From NCBI RefSeq assembly GCF_003391395.1, contig NZ_CP024190.1:1798001-1862000 (forward strand): 64,000 bases of DNA, written 5' to 3'. The DNA comes from Mycobacterium marinum (GTDB taxonomy: Bacteria; Actinomycetota; Actinomycetes; Mycobacteriales; Mycobacteriaceae). This document shows, piece after piece, positions 1 through 8,778 of the stretch (position 1 is its first letter; the number at the start of each line of letters is the position of its first letter). Made by a program: the position numbers and the translations under genes. Under the pieces are notes generated by a model. It saw nothing but the letters and a program-made list of their open reading frames with translations, made no database searches and was not told the origin of the DNA.

Positions 1-582
1 TTGAACGGCACCGCCCACGACGTGTTGATGGCCGCGCCGCTGCTGGGCGACTATTTCAAGGCCCTCGGGGTGATTCCGGCGTCCCGTAAGGGGGTCACCG
101 ATGCCCTGGCGGCGGGCCACGACGTGGTCGTCTGGCCGGGAGGCGAGCAGGATGCGATGCGCAACTGGCGCCAGCGGGACAAGGCGATCTTGGCCGGCCG
201 CAAGGGATTTGTGCGCCAGGCGATCCGTTCCGGTGTGCCGATTGTGCCGGTGGCCACGGTCGGTGGCCACGACACCGTGTTTGTGCTGTCCGAGGGCCGG
301 TTCATTGCTCGCTGGACGGGTCTGGGTAAGCGGCTGCGCGGCGCGACGATACCGATCATCGCGGGCTTCCCGTTCCCGCTGGCCGTCGAGATCCTGCCCG
401 CACATCTGCCGTTGCCGGCCAAGATCCGCACCGAGTTCCTCGATCCGGTTTACGTCGACACCGACCCGGCGCGCGCCGACGACACCGAGTACGTGGACAA
501 GATCTACCGGGAAGTACAAAGCGCGATCCAGGACGGGATGGACCGGCTGGCCAAGCGCCGCAGCTTCCCGGTGTTCGGGTGA
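1..582 (+). CDS. LPLAT-type acyltransferase, 5' end missing
   Basis: The reading frame is open from the first base, so the gene most likely begins upstream; the TTG at position 1 is not a convincing start. The 193 visible residues resemble the C-terminal part of the lysophospholipid/diacylglycerol acyltransferase superfamily: a WPGGEQD block (about residues 45-51) matches the PGGxxE acyl-acceptor motif, followed by a GVPIVPVATVGGHD stretch. The upstream HX4D catalytic motif is outside the window. It ends 6 bp before the wax ester synthase gene on the same strand, so both probably belong to one lipid-esterification operon. The exact substrate (lysophosphatidate or another acyl acceptor) cannot be told. 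Confidence 0.75.
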   Translation: MNGTAHDVLMAAPLLGDYFKALGVIPASRKGVTDALAAGHDVVVWPGGEQDAMRNWRQRDKAILAGRKGFVRQAIRSGVPIVPVATVGGHDTVFVLSEGRFIARWTGLGKRLRGATIPIIAGFPFPLAVEILPAHLPLPAKIRTEFLDPVYVDTDPARADDTEYVDKIYREVQSAIQDGMDRLAKRRSFPVFG

Positions 583-588
583 GCTGCG

Positions 589-2121
589 ATGCACCAGCTC
601 ACCAGTCTTGACGCGCAGTTTCTCGCCGCTGAAGACGGTCGCACGCACGGCCACGTCAGCGCGTTGGGCATCTACGATCCTTCGACCGCGCCCGGGGCGA
701 GGCTTACCCTCGAGGCTGTGCGCGACCTCGTCGCGACGCGGATCGACTCACTGGCGCCGTTTCGGTGGCGATTGGCGCCTGTGCCGCTGAACCTCGACCA
801 CCCCTATTGGTTCGACGATCCGGTCTTCGATCTCGAGTTTCACATCCGTGAGCTGGCATTGCCCGGGCCGGGTGACGACCGCCAGCTCGCCGAGCAGGTG
901 GCGCGTCTGCACTCGCGCCCGCTGGACCGCGGGCGTCCACTGTGGGAGCTCTATCTCATCCAGGGCTTGTCCGGGGGGCGAGTCGCGATCATGACCAAGA
1001 TCCACCACGCCGCCGTCGACGGGGTATCGGGCGGCGAGTTGCTCAGCGTGTTGTTGGATCCCGACCCGAACCCCCGCACACTCGAGCGCCTCGAACCGGC
1101 GCAGCGCCCTCCTCGGCGCGGCGACCCGGTTCCGGGTCAAGTGGGGCTACTGCTGCGCGGTCTGCTCGGTTTGGCCCGGCAGCCACTGCGCGCGCTCGCC
1201 GCGACACCGCGCACGCTGCCACATCTGGACCAAGTGCCCACCGTGCGGATGCTGCCCGGGGTGCGGGCGCTGGCGGCAGGCAGCGCTCTGCTGACCGGCG
1301 CGCGGCGCCGCGACGGCGGTGTGCTGGAGCGGACTAACCTGCGGGCACCTCGAACACGATTCAACCGGCGCATCGGTCCGCACCGCCGGTTCGCGTTCGC
1401 CTCGGTGCCGGTGGCCGATGTCAAGGCGGTCAAGAACGCGATGGGCGTCACCGTCAACGATGTCGTGCTCGCATTGAGCGCCGGGGTATTGCGGCGGCGG
1501 CTGGCCGCCGCCGGCGATCTGCCGACCGAGCCGTTGCTGGCCATGGTCCCGGTGTCGGTGCGTACCCCCGAGCAAGCCGGGACCTTCGGTAACCGCGTCT
1601 CGACGATGATCGTGCCGCTGCCCACCGACGAACCCGACCCTCGGCGGCGAGTCGCGCGGGTCAATGACGTCATGCGCTCGGCCAAGCAGCGTCACCGGGC
1701 CATCCCGGCCACGCTGATGCAAGACGCCAACCAATTCATTCCACCGGCATTGCTGGCGCGGGCATCCCGGGTTGTCGGCCAGCTGTCGGTCAGCGACCCA
1801 CTGGCGCCGCCGGTCAACGTCGTGGTTTCCAACGTTCCGGGCTCACCGACGCCGTTGTATCTGGCCGGCGCCCGGCTGCAAGCCCAATTCCCGGTGTCGA
1901 TCGTCATCGACGGCGTCGGGGTCAACCTCACGGTGTTGAGCTACCGCGACTCACTCGACATCGGCGTGATCGCCGATCGTGACCTCGTCGAGGACGCGTG
2001 GCCATTCATCGAAGACATCAAGGCGGAGTTGGCGCAGCTGTGTGCTCTGGTGATTCCGCGCCCAAAGCGCAAGACTCGAACTCGCACCGCGAGAACGCAA
2101 CCCAAGGAGGATCCGAAGTGA
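589..2121 (+). CDS. Wax ester synthase/diacylglycerol acyltransferase (WS/DGAT, Tgs family)
   Basis: This 510-residue protein carries the WS/DGAT signature: it starts MHQLTSLDAQFLAAE and has the catalytic HHAAVDG motif at residues 139-145 (HHxxxDG). A later VSNVPGSPTPLYLAGARL block is typical of the C-terminal half. Members join acyl-CoA to a long-chain alcohol or diacylglycerol, making wax esters or triacylglycerol at the membrane or lipid-droplet surface. The stop overlaps the GTG start of the next gene (FadD) in a GTGA arrangement, which suggests translational coupling and a shared acyl-CoA supply. It resembles the tgs4-fadD13 pair of the M. tuberculosis mymA operon, but which of about 15 paralogues it matches was not tested. 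The C-terminus is basic and Arg/Thr-rich. Confidence 0.9.
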   Translation: MHQLTSLDAQFLAAEDGRTHGHVSALGIYDPSTAPGARLTLEAVRDLVATRIDSLAPFRWRLAPVPLNLDHPYWFDDPVFDLEFHIRELALPGPGDDRQLAEQVARLHSRPLDRGRPLWELYLIQGLSGGRVAIMTKIHHAAVDGVSGGELLSVLLDPDPNPRTLERLEPAQRPPRRGDPVPGQVGLLLRGLLGLARQPLRALAATPRTLPHLDQVPTVRMLPGVRALAAGSALLTGARRRDGGVLERTNLRAPRTRFNRRIGPHRRFAFASVPVADVKAVKNAMGVTVNDVVLALSAGVLRRRLAAAGDLPTEPLLAMVPVSVRTPEQAGTFGNRVSTMIVPLPTDEPDPRRRVARVNDVMRSAKQRHRAIPATLMQDANQFIPPALLARASRVVGQLSVSDPLAPPVNVVVSNVPGSPTPLYLAGARLQAQFPVSIVIDGVGVNLTVLSYRDSLDIGVIADRDLVEDAWPFIEDIKAELAQLCALVIPRPKRKTRTRTARTQPKEDPK

Positions 2122-3605
2122 CCAGTCTGGCCGGCAACCTGATCGAGGGCGCTCGCCGCCACCCGAACCGAATCGCGTTGCGTCTCGACGAGATCGAAAT
2201 ACCTTACGGCGCACTTGATGCCGCCAGTGCGCGGCTCGCCGGCCTGCTGATCCAGCGCGGATTGCGCCCCGGCGACCGGGTGGGTGTCATGCTGCCCAAC
2301 GTCCCCTACTTCGCGGTTGCCTACTATGGCGTGCTGCGTGCGGGCGGGGTGGTGGTGCCGATGAACGTGTTGCTCAAGGAGCGGGAAACCAGCTTTTATC
2401 TCACTGACTCCGAAGCCAAGGCGATCATCGCCTGGCACGAGTTTGCTCCCGCAGCGCAAGCGGGTGCCGATGAGGCTGGCGCCGAGTGCATCTTGGTCAA
2501 GCCGGGCGAATTCGAGGAACTCATCCAAGCGGCCGAGCCGCTCGAAGAGGCGGCCGTGCGCGAGGACGACGACACCGCGGTGATCCTCTACACCTCGGGC
2601 ACCACCGGAAAGCCCAAGGGCGCCGAGCTCACCCACGCCAACCTGCGCCGCAACGTCGAGGTCATCGTGCAGATGCTGCAGGTGGGGTCCGATGATGTGA
2701 TCCTGGGCGCCCTGCCCCTGTTCCACGCGTTCGGGCAGACCGCCGGGCTCAACGCCGCAGTCGCCGCCGGCGCATGCCTGACCCTGATCCCGCGCTTCTC
2801 GCCGGAGAAGGCGTTGCAGATTATCGAGCGAGACCGGGTCACTGTTTTTGAGGGCGTGCCCACCATGTTCGCCGCGATGCTGCACAGCACCGAGCGCCCG
2901 GACACCGGATCGTTGCGGCTGTGCGTGTCCGGTGGGGCCGCGATGCCGGTCGAAGTGATGCGCGGCTTCGAGGAGGCCTTCGGCACCATGGTGCTCGAGG
3001 GGTACGGCCTGAGCGAAACCTCGCCGACGGCGTCGTTCAACCATCCCGATCGGGAGCGCAAGCCGGGGTCGATCGGCACGCCGATCGCCGGGGTCCAGAT
3101 GAAACTTCTCGAAGTCGACACGCACGGCATCGGCGAGATCGCCATCCGCGGGCACAACGTGATGAAGGGCTACTGGAACCGGCCCGATGCCACCGCGGCC
3201 GCGATCGACGCCGAGGGCTGGTTTCGCACCGGGGATCTGGCGCGCATCGATGAGGACGGCTACTACTTCATCGTGGACCGGTCCAAGGACATGATCATCC
3301 GGGGCGGCTACAACGTCTACCCGCGCGAGATCGAGGAGGTGCTCTACGAGCATCCCGAGGTCCGCGAGGCGGCGGTGGTCGCCGTTCCCGACGACATGCT
3401 CGGGGAGGAGGTGGGCGCCGCGATTGCGCTGATACCGGGCGCCACCTCAGACGCCGCAGCGCTTTCGGACTTCGTCAAGGAACGCGTCGCCGCTTACAAA
3501 TATCCCCGTCGGATCTGGTTCGTCGATGAACTGCCCAAGGGGCCTACCGGCAAGATCCTCAAACGCGACATCACCGTTCCCCAGGCTAGCCCGGCGCAGC
3601 AGTGA
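2118..3605 (+). CDS. Fatty-acid-CoA ligase, FadD13-like
   Basis: An adenylate-forming enzyme of 495 residues, close to the 503 of M. tuberculosis FadD13 (from memory). The ATP/AMP-binding loop YTSGTTGKPKG begins near residue 158, GYGLSETSP is the A5 motif, GWFRTGDL and the C-terminal PKGPTGKILKR give the ligase lysine. It activates fatty acids to acyl-CoA through an acyl-AMP. I chose the GTG at 2118 because an AAGGAGG ribosome-binding site lies just upstream and it overlaps the acyltransferase stop by 4 bp; an ATG at 1998 in the same frame would add 40 residues read from inside the acyltransferase gene. FadD13 enzymes lack long linker insertions and can act on very long chains. Confidence 0.9.
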   Translation: MTSLAGNLIEGARRHPNRIALRLDEIEIPYGALDAASARLAGLLIQRGLRPGDRVGVMLPNVPYFAVAYYGVLRAGGVVVPMNVLLKERETSFYLTDSEAKAIIAWHEFAPAAQAGADEAGAECILVKPGEFEELIQAAEPLEEAAVREDDDTAVILYTSGTTGKPKGAELTHANLRRNVEVIVQMLQVGSDDVILGALPLFHAFGQTAGLNAAVAAGACLTLIPRFSPEKALQIIERDRVTVFEGVPTMFAAMLHSTERPDTGSLRLCVSGGAAMPVEVMRGFEEAFGTMVLEGYGLSETSPTASFNHPDRERKPGSIGTPIAGVQMKLLEVDTHGIGEIAIRGHNVMKGYWNRPDATAAAIDAEGWFRTGDLARIDEDGYYFIVDRSKDMIIRGGYNVYPREIEEVLYEHPEVREAAVVAVPDDMLGEEVGAAIALIPGATSDAAALSDFVKERVAAYKYPRRIWFVDELPKGPTGKILKRDITVPQASPAQQ

Positions 3606-3697
3606 TGACCGGGCGCGCAATGACCCATATCCCGTCCGGGCGCGGCGGCGGCCAAGCCGCTATCGACGCGCCGCGCTGAGATCCTGAGGAGATTGAA

Positions 3698-5245
3698 ATG
3701 TCAAGCATCGCAACCGAACCAACAACGCAGAAGGATGATGGCCAGCCCCAGATCCCGGTTGAGAACCCCGCGACCGGTGAGGTCATCGGGCATGTTCCCG
3801 ACATGAGCGCGGCGCAGATCGCCGAGCTGGCCCGGCGGGGCCGGGCCGCCCAACCGGGCTGGGAGGCGCTGGGCTACGAGGGCAGAGCCGTCGTGCTGAA
3901 GCGGATGCAGCGCTGGCTCGTCGACAACGCAGATCAGGTGATCGCGACGATCTGCTCCGAAACCGGCAAGACCTACGAGGACGCGCAGATCGCCGAACTC
4001 ATATACGGCGCAGCGGCATTCGGGTTCTGGGCAGACAAAGCCCCGCGCTACCTCGCCGACGAGCGGATCCACTCATCGTCGGTATTCGTCAAGGGCAAGC
4101 GGCTGGTGCTGCGCTACCGGCCAATGGGGCTCATCGGCGTCATCGGCCCGTGGAACTACCCGCTGACCAACTCCTTCGGTGACTGCATTCCCGCACTCGC
4201 GGCCGGAAACAGCGTGATTCTCAAACCTTCGGAGGTCACGCCGCTGACTTCGCTGCTGCTGGCGCAGGGACTGGCCGAATCCGGTTTGCCTGGCGGCGTG
4301 TTCGCGGTGGCAACCGGCCGGGGCGGAACCGGTGCGGCCGTCATCGACGAGGTCGACATGATCATGTTCACCGGTTCCACCGCCACCGGGCGCAAGGTCG
4401 CGGTTCGCGCCGCCGAGCGCCTGATACCGGCATCGCTCGAGCTCGGTGGCAAGGACCCGATGATCGTGCTCGCCGATGCCGACATCGAGCGGGCAGCCAA
4501 CCACGCCGCCTACTATTCGATGTTCAACTGCGGTCAAACGTGCATCTCGATCGAGCGCTGCTATGTGGAGGCGCCGGTCTACGACGAGTTCGTCGCGAAG
4601 GTCACCGAAAAGGTGCGTGCGATCCGCCAGGGCGTACCCGGCGGCCCCGGCAGCGTCGACGTCGGGTCACTGACCTTCCCACCGCAAGTCGAAACGGTGC
4701 AGCGCCACGTCGAGGAAGCGGTTGAACGTGGCGCGAAGGTGCTCACCGGCGGTCATCGCGGCCGGACGAAGGGGTACTGGTATGAACCGACGGTGCTGGT
4801 CGACGTCAACCACGACATGGCCTGCATGCGCGAGGAGACCTTCGGGCCGACGTTGCCGATCATGAAGGTCGCCGACGCCGAAGAGGCGATTCGGCTGGCC
4901 AACGACTCGGAGTATGGACTGTGCGCCGCGGTGTTCTCCCGCGATCTGGCGCACGCCGAGGCCGTGGCGCGACGCGTCAATTCGGGTGCGGTCACGGTCA
5001 ACGACGCGCTGTTGAACTACACCGCGCTGGAGCTACCGATGGGCGGAGCCAAGCCGGGCTCCGGGGTTGGCTATCGCCACGGCCCGGGTGGCATCCGCAA
5101 GTACTGTCGCCAGCAGGCGCTGCTCATTTCGCGCTTCCACGCGCGTCGCGACGTCCACATGTACCCGTACTCGGCGCGGCGAACCCGGATCCTCGGCCGC
5201 CTGGTCGGGCGTCTGTATCGGGGAGTCCGGGGAACCGACAGCTAG
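3698..5245 (+). CDS. NAD(P)-dependent aldehyde dehydrogenase
   Basis: A full-length ALDH-superfamily protein (515 residues). Visible landmarks are GPWNYPL (substrate/NAD pocket), MFTGSTATG (cofactor loop), LELGGKDP with the general-base Glu, FNCGQTC with the catalytic Cys, and EETFGP near the C-terminal third. It oxidises an aldehyde to the acid. Lying 92 bp after the FadD gene on the same strand, with an AGGAG sequence before the ATG, it is probably the last gene of the lipid operon, where it could turn fatty aldehydes into fatty acids for FadD. It resembles the GabD2-type branch, so succinate semialdehyde or a general aliphatic aldehyde are alternatives. The C-terminus has a basic Arg-rich tail. 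Confidence 0.88.
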   Translation: MSSIATEPTTQKDDGQPQIPVENPATGEVIGHVPDMSAAQIAELARRGRAAQPGWEALGYEGRAVVLKRMQRWLVDNADQVIATICSETGKTYEDAQIAELIYGAAAFGFWADKAPRYLADERIHSSSVFVKGKRLVLRYRPMGLIGVIGPWNYPLTNSFGDCIPALAAGNSVILKPSEVTPLTSLLLAQGLAESGLPGGVFAVATGRGGTGAAVIDEVDMIMFTGSTATGRKVAVRAAERLIPASLELGGKDPMIVLADADIERAANHAAYYSMFNCGQTCISIERCYVEAPVYDEFVAKVTEKVRAIRQGVPGGPGSVDVGSLTFPPQVETVQRHVEEAVERGAKVLTGGHRGRTKGYWYEPTVLVDVNHDMACMREETFGPTLPIMKVADAEEAIRLANDSEYGLCAAVFSRDLAHAEAVARRVNSGAVTVNDALLNYTALELPMGGAKPGSGVGYRHGPGGIRKYCRQQALLISRFHARRDVHMYPYSARRTRILGRLVGRLYRGVRGTDS

Positions 5246-5261
5246 GGTGCGTGGATAGGTA

Positions 5262-7142
5262 CTACGGCGTCACGATGTTGAAGTCGGGGTTGGGCCTGTC
5301 GAGCACACCGACAAGGGATTGCAGGGCTTGCGGGTCGCCACTGATCTCGACGCCGGGGGAGGTCTGATCCCCGGCTGCCAGGGTGACCAACCTCAGCTTG
5401 CCCGCGAGTTTGATCGTGGCATTCGCGGTTGACGCATCGGTGCTGGCCTTGCGGTACACCAATACCCCGTTGCGCAGCGTGAGCCGGTAATTGACTGCCA
5501 GGTCGTCGAACGAAACATCAAGTGCCAACGAGAGATCCCACGCCTTCGGGCCGTTCACGCTGATCGCCAGGACGTCGAACATCTGCTCGGGCGTGAGTTG
5601 GCCGAGCAACGAGGCCGACGAGGCGGCCTGGGTGGGCGTTCCCATGTTGCCCGCCGCCAACTCGGTGGCTCCGGACAGGAAGAAGTTTCGCCAGGTGGCG
5701 CACTCCGCCCCGTAGGCCAACTGCGTCAGGGTGTCCGCGTACAGCTTGCGCGCGCCGGCGTGCTGCTCGTCGGTGAACACAATGTGATCGAGAAGTGTTG
5801 CAGCCCAACGGTAGTCGCCGGTGTCGTAGGCCTTCTGAGCCAGTTCGAGGGTGCGGTCGATGCCGCCGATGGCCTCGACGTATCGCGGCCCGATCGCTTC
5901 GGGCGGGTGCTGCCAGAGCCGGGCGGGATTGCCGTCGAACCAGCCCATGTAACGCTGGTAGACGGCCTTGACGTTGTGGTTGACCGATCCGTAGTAGCCA
6001 TGGGTGTGCCAGGCCTTCTCCAGCGCCGGGGGCATCCGGAAGTTTTCCGCGATCTCGATACCGGTGTATCCCTGGTTGAGCAGGCGCAGCGTCTGATCGT
6101 GCAGGTAGGCGTATAGATCCCGTTGCAGCGAGAGGAATTCCACGATGCCCTCGCGGCCCCAGGTCGGCCAGTGGTGTGAGGCGAATACGACGTCGGTGCG
6201 ATCGGCGAAGGTGTCGATGGCCTCGGTTAGGTAGCCCGACCACGCGTGCGGATCGCGCACCAGCGCGCCGCGCAGGGTCAAAAGGTTGTGCAGGTTGTGG
6301 GTGGCGTTCTCGGCCATGCACAGCGCCCGGAACTTGGGGAAGTAGAAGTGCATCTCTGCCGGCGCCTCGGTGCCGGGAGCCATCTGGAATTCGATGTCGA
6401 CACCGTCGATGGTGTGGATCTCGCCGGTGCTGGTGATGTCGATCGTCGGCACGATCAACCCGACTTCACCGAGGGAAGGGGTCTGCCCCAGGCCGCATCC
6501 CACCTGACCTTGCGGACCACGCGGCAGGACCGCTCCGTACATGTACGCCGCCCGGCGGGCCATCGCGGTGCCGGCATAGACGTTCTCTTGCACCGCGTGT
6601 TCGACGAATCCTTCGGGCGCCAGCACCGCGACCTTGCCGGCATCGACGTCGGCCTGGGTGGTCACCCCGAACACGCCCCCGAAGTGGTCCACGTGGCTGT
6701 GGGTATAAATGACGGCGCTCACCGCTCGGTCACCGCGGTGCTCGCGGTACAGGGCCAGCGCGGCCGCCGCCGTCTCGGTGCAGACCAGCGGGTCGATGAC
6801 GATGACACCGGCGTCGCCTTCGATGAAGCTGATGTTGGACAGGTCCAGTCCGCGCACCTGGTAGATGCCCTCGACCACCTGGTAAAGGCCCTGCTTGGCG
6901 CAGAGCTGCGACTGACGCCACAGGCTGGGATGCACCGACGGCGGGGCATCCTCGTCGAGGAAGGAGTAGGAATCGTTATCCCAGACCACCCGGCCGTCGG
7001 CGGCGGTCACCACGCACGGTGACAACTTGGCGATGAAACCGCGATCGGCGGCGGTGAAATCCTGCGTGTCGCCAAAAGGGAGCGCGCTGAGGTGATCGCG
7101 GTGATTCGAGACGATGAAGGGGCTGGGACTGGTCTGCTCCAT
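5262..7142 (-). CDS. Alkylsulfatase, metallo-beta-lactamase fold (SdsA1 type)
   Basis: A 626-residue protein with the metallo-beta-lactamase motif THSHVDHFGG at residues 147-156, which supplies the zinc ligands. The segment after it carries ENATHNLHNL and SHHWPTWG, typical of SdsA1-type alkylsulfatases, and the last ~120 residues look like the SCP2-type lipid-binding domain (FDDLAVNYRLTLRNGVLVY). These enzymes hydrolyse primary alkyl sulfates such as dodecyl sulfate. The length equals that recalled for M. tuberculosis Rv3762c. No signal peptide is evident (MEQTSPSPF start). It lies 35 bp downstream of a membrane-protein gene on the same strand and converges with the aldehyde dehydrogenase gene. 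Confidence 0.9.
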   Translation of the reverse strand: MEQTSPSPFIVSNHRDHLSALPFGDTQDFTAADRGFIAKLSPCVVTAADGRVVWDNDSYSFLDEDAPPSVHPSLWRQSQLCAKQGLYQVVEGIYQVRGLDLSNISFIEGDAGVIVIDPLVCTETAAAALALYREHRGDRAVSAVIYTHSHVDHFGGVFGVTTQADVDAGKVAVLAPEGFVEHAVQENVYAGTAMARRAAYMYGAVLPRGPQGQVGCGLGQTPSLGEVGLIVPTIDITSTGEIHTIDGVDIEFQMAPGTEAPAEMHFYFPKFRALCMAENATHNLHNLLTLRGALVRDPHAWSGYLTEAIDTFADRTDVVFASHHWPTWGREGIVEFLSLQRDLYAYLHDQTLRLLNQGYTGIEIAENFRMPPALEKAWHTHGYYGSVNHNVKAVYQRYMGWFDGNPARLWQHPPEAIGPRYVEAIGGIDRTLELAQKAYDTGDYRWAATLLDHIVFTDEQHAGARKLYADTLTQLAYGAECATWRNFFLSGATELAAGNMGTPTQAASSASLLGQLTPEQMFDVLAISVNGPKAWDLSLALDVSFDDLAVNYRLTLRNGVLVYRKASTDASTANATIKLAGKLRLVTLAAGDQTSPGVEISGDPQALQSLVGVLDRPNPDFNIVTP

Positions 7143-7177
7143 GACCCTAATTTGTAGCCGAAGACGCTGCGGTGAAC

Positions 7178-7738
7178 CTATCCGGACTGGGGACGATTGG
7201 TGTTCAGTACCGCGGTACGCCAGGCCTGCATCATCGAGCAGAACGACTCCCTGGACAGCCCGTAGGTGTTCGGGAAGGACACCATGTCGCGGCGTTGGCC
7301 GCCGGTGCGGTCGGTCTCGACTTCGTCGAAACAGACCCGCGGTATCACATGGCCATGGACGCGAACCGACTTGATCCGGAAGTTCTCGACGGCGCTCCAG
7401 CGGAAGTTCTGGGCATCGTGGGCCTTGATGATCCCGAATCCCCGCTTGTCCAGGACCAGTTCGGGCGGGTTGCGCAGGTCGCTGATGGAGAGTGCGAGGG
7501 CCAACACGCCCGAGGTTCCGAACACCAACGTCCCGAAGAATGCCTGTGCCGCGCGGGGAAAGTGGGGGTCGGAGTCACCGACTCCGACGAAGACGAACCA
7601 AAGGAAGGTAAAGGTAAGCGCCACGCCCACCGCGAGTCCGAGTCGGGTCACCCACCTGGGTTGCTGCATGGTGACCGGGCCGGGAAAAGAATCCAGCGCG
7701 GCCTGCGCCCGTGCTGTGGAGTTCGACACGGCAGTCAC
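7178..7738 (-). CDS. Two-helix membrane protein, unknown function
   Basis: I do not recognise a named family. The 186 residues show two hydrophobic segments (about residues 30-51, GLAVGVALTFTFLWFVFVGV, and 66-86) followed by a soluble domain with PELVLDKRGFGIIKAHDAQNFRW, reminiscent of bacterial PH-like domains in membrane proteins. The GTG at 7738 sits too close to the GGAAGG sequence; a GTG nine bases downstream (7729) is better spaced and may be the true start. It precedes the alkylsulfatase by 35 bp on the same strand, so the two may be co-transcribed. A link to detergent or envelope stress is only an inference. Confidence 0.65.
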   Translation of the reverse strand: MTAVSNSTARAQAALDSFPGPVTMQQPRWVTRLGLAVGVALTFTFLWFVFVGVGDSDPHFPRAAQAFFGTLVFGTSGVLALALSISDLRNPPELVLDKRGFGIIKAHDAQNFRWSAVENFRIKSVRVHGHVIPRVCFDEVETDRTGGQRRDMVSFPNTYGLSRESFCSMMQAWRTAVLNTNRPQSG

Positions 7739-7825
7739 CTTCCAATGGGTCCTCGTAGTGAGGTCAGACTGCGCCGTCAGGCTTGGTGGATTCTTGGGAA
7801 ACTGCGGCTCTCGGTAGTTGCTGCC

Positions 7826-8074
7826 CTATATTTCGCAACGGGTGTGCGGCGACGGGTCGAAGCAGGTCACCGTTCCGTGCGGGCAACGTGGCAAGGCGCG
7901 GGTGGCGGTTTTGCGCCAGCCACGCCGGAGCAGCCGGCGGGCCAGATATCGCGCCGCGACCACTCCCTGCTCCTTGTTGTACTGCGGGCCGTCGTGCTCG
8001 ATTCCGTAGTAGATGTCGTAAACGTCGTAGGCGAGGGCGTCGATTAGTTCCTCCACTTCCGTTGGTGTGCTCAT
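7826..8074 (-). CDS. Small conserved-looking hypothetical protein
   Basis: This 82-residue frame, MSTPTEVEELIDALAYDVYD onwards, has a strongly acidic and tyrosine-rich N-terminal helix (VYDIYYGIEHDGPQYNKEQG) and an Arg-rich middle (ARRLLRRGWRK), ending with CPHGTVTCFDPSPHTRCEI. It looks protein-like rather than random, but no family is recognised. An alternative ATG at 8092 would add six residues (MGNPGG); a GGAGGG sequence lies directly before the inner ATG, which makes the outer start slightly more plausible for spacing. It lies between the membrane protein and the TetR gene, all leftward. Confidence 0.45.
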   Translation of the reverse strand: MSTPTEVEELIDALAYDVYDIYYGIEHDGPQYNKEQGVVAARYLARRLLRRGWRKTATRALPRCPHGTVTCFDPSPHTRCEI

Positions 8075-8199
8075 CCCTCCAGGGTTCCCCATGCGGCCAA
8101 AGCCGCAACCCCCTGCGCGAAACTCACAACGAACCCGGCATGACGGTGATGCGTACCACCAGCTCGAGCTGGATTTGCGGCCCGGCGCCAGGCGGGCGC

Positions 8200-8778
8200 C
8201 TATTGACGCCCGCCTGTCCCGGTGTCGTTGCCGACCAGTCTGGCGATCGCGTCGGTGAGCGCCGGAGCGTCCAGGGGGGTGTCGCTGATCATGGCGTGCA
8301 GGGTGGCCCCGTCGAGAAATATGCTGACGACGCGAGCGGCGCGGGGCCCGATACGCGGCTCCAGCAGCGCGACTAGGCCGTCTGACCACGACTGGGCCAG
8401 CGATCGCAATTCGGGCTGATGACTTGCCGCAACGTAGAGCTCGTTGAGGGTGCGGTGCCGCTCAGGGTCGGTCAGGTAGTCGGCGGTGAGCCGGGCCAGG
8501 GTCGCCGGAACATCGGTGCTCTCATCGAGGTCGCGCTCCCAATGCTCGAGCCAGTCGGTTGCGCTGGTCGCCACGTGAGCGAGGGCAGCTTCCCTTAGTT
8601 CGCCGAGATCGCTGAAGTAGTAGGTGGTCGACCCGACCGGTACGTCGGCTTCGGTGGCAACCCGGCGATGGGTGAGGTCGCCCAGGCCGTGGCGGGCGAT
8701 CAGCCTCCCGGCCGCCTCGATGATGGTCTGCCTGCGACCCGCGGGGTCTCGAGGGCGACGCTCGACTTCCCGGGTCAA
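8200..8778 (-). CDS. TetR-family repressor of the mmr efflux pump
   Basis: A 192-residue TetR-type regulator with N-terminal helix-turn-helix DLTHRRVATEADVPVGSTTYYFSDLGEL and a C-terminal ligand domain. The start is taken as the TTG at 8778, which overlaps the mmr stop as TTGA; no ATG or GTG fits better. It corresponds by position and partner to M. tuberculosis Rv3066, reported to repress mmr and to respond to cationic dyes and quaternary ammonium compounds. Coupled translation would keep pump and repressor in step. The candidate operator lies at 9111-9138, in front of mmr. Confidence 0.88.
   Translation of the reverse strand: MTREVERRPRDPAGRRQTIIEAAGRLIARHGLGDLTHRRVATEADVPVGSTTYYFSDLGELREAALAHVATSATDWLEHWERDLDESTDVPATLARLTADYLTDPERHRTLNELYVAASHQPELRSLAQSWSDGLVALLEPRIGPRAARVVSIFLDGATLHAMISDTPLDAPALTDAIARLVGNDTGTGGRQ

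Noticed and set aside
1941..3353. 470-codon frame on the - strand inside the acyltransferase and fadD genes
   Set aside because: Both + strand genes have clear family motifs through the whole span; the antisense frame has none.
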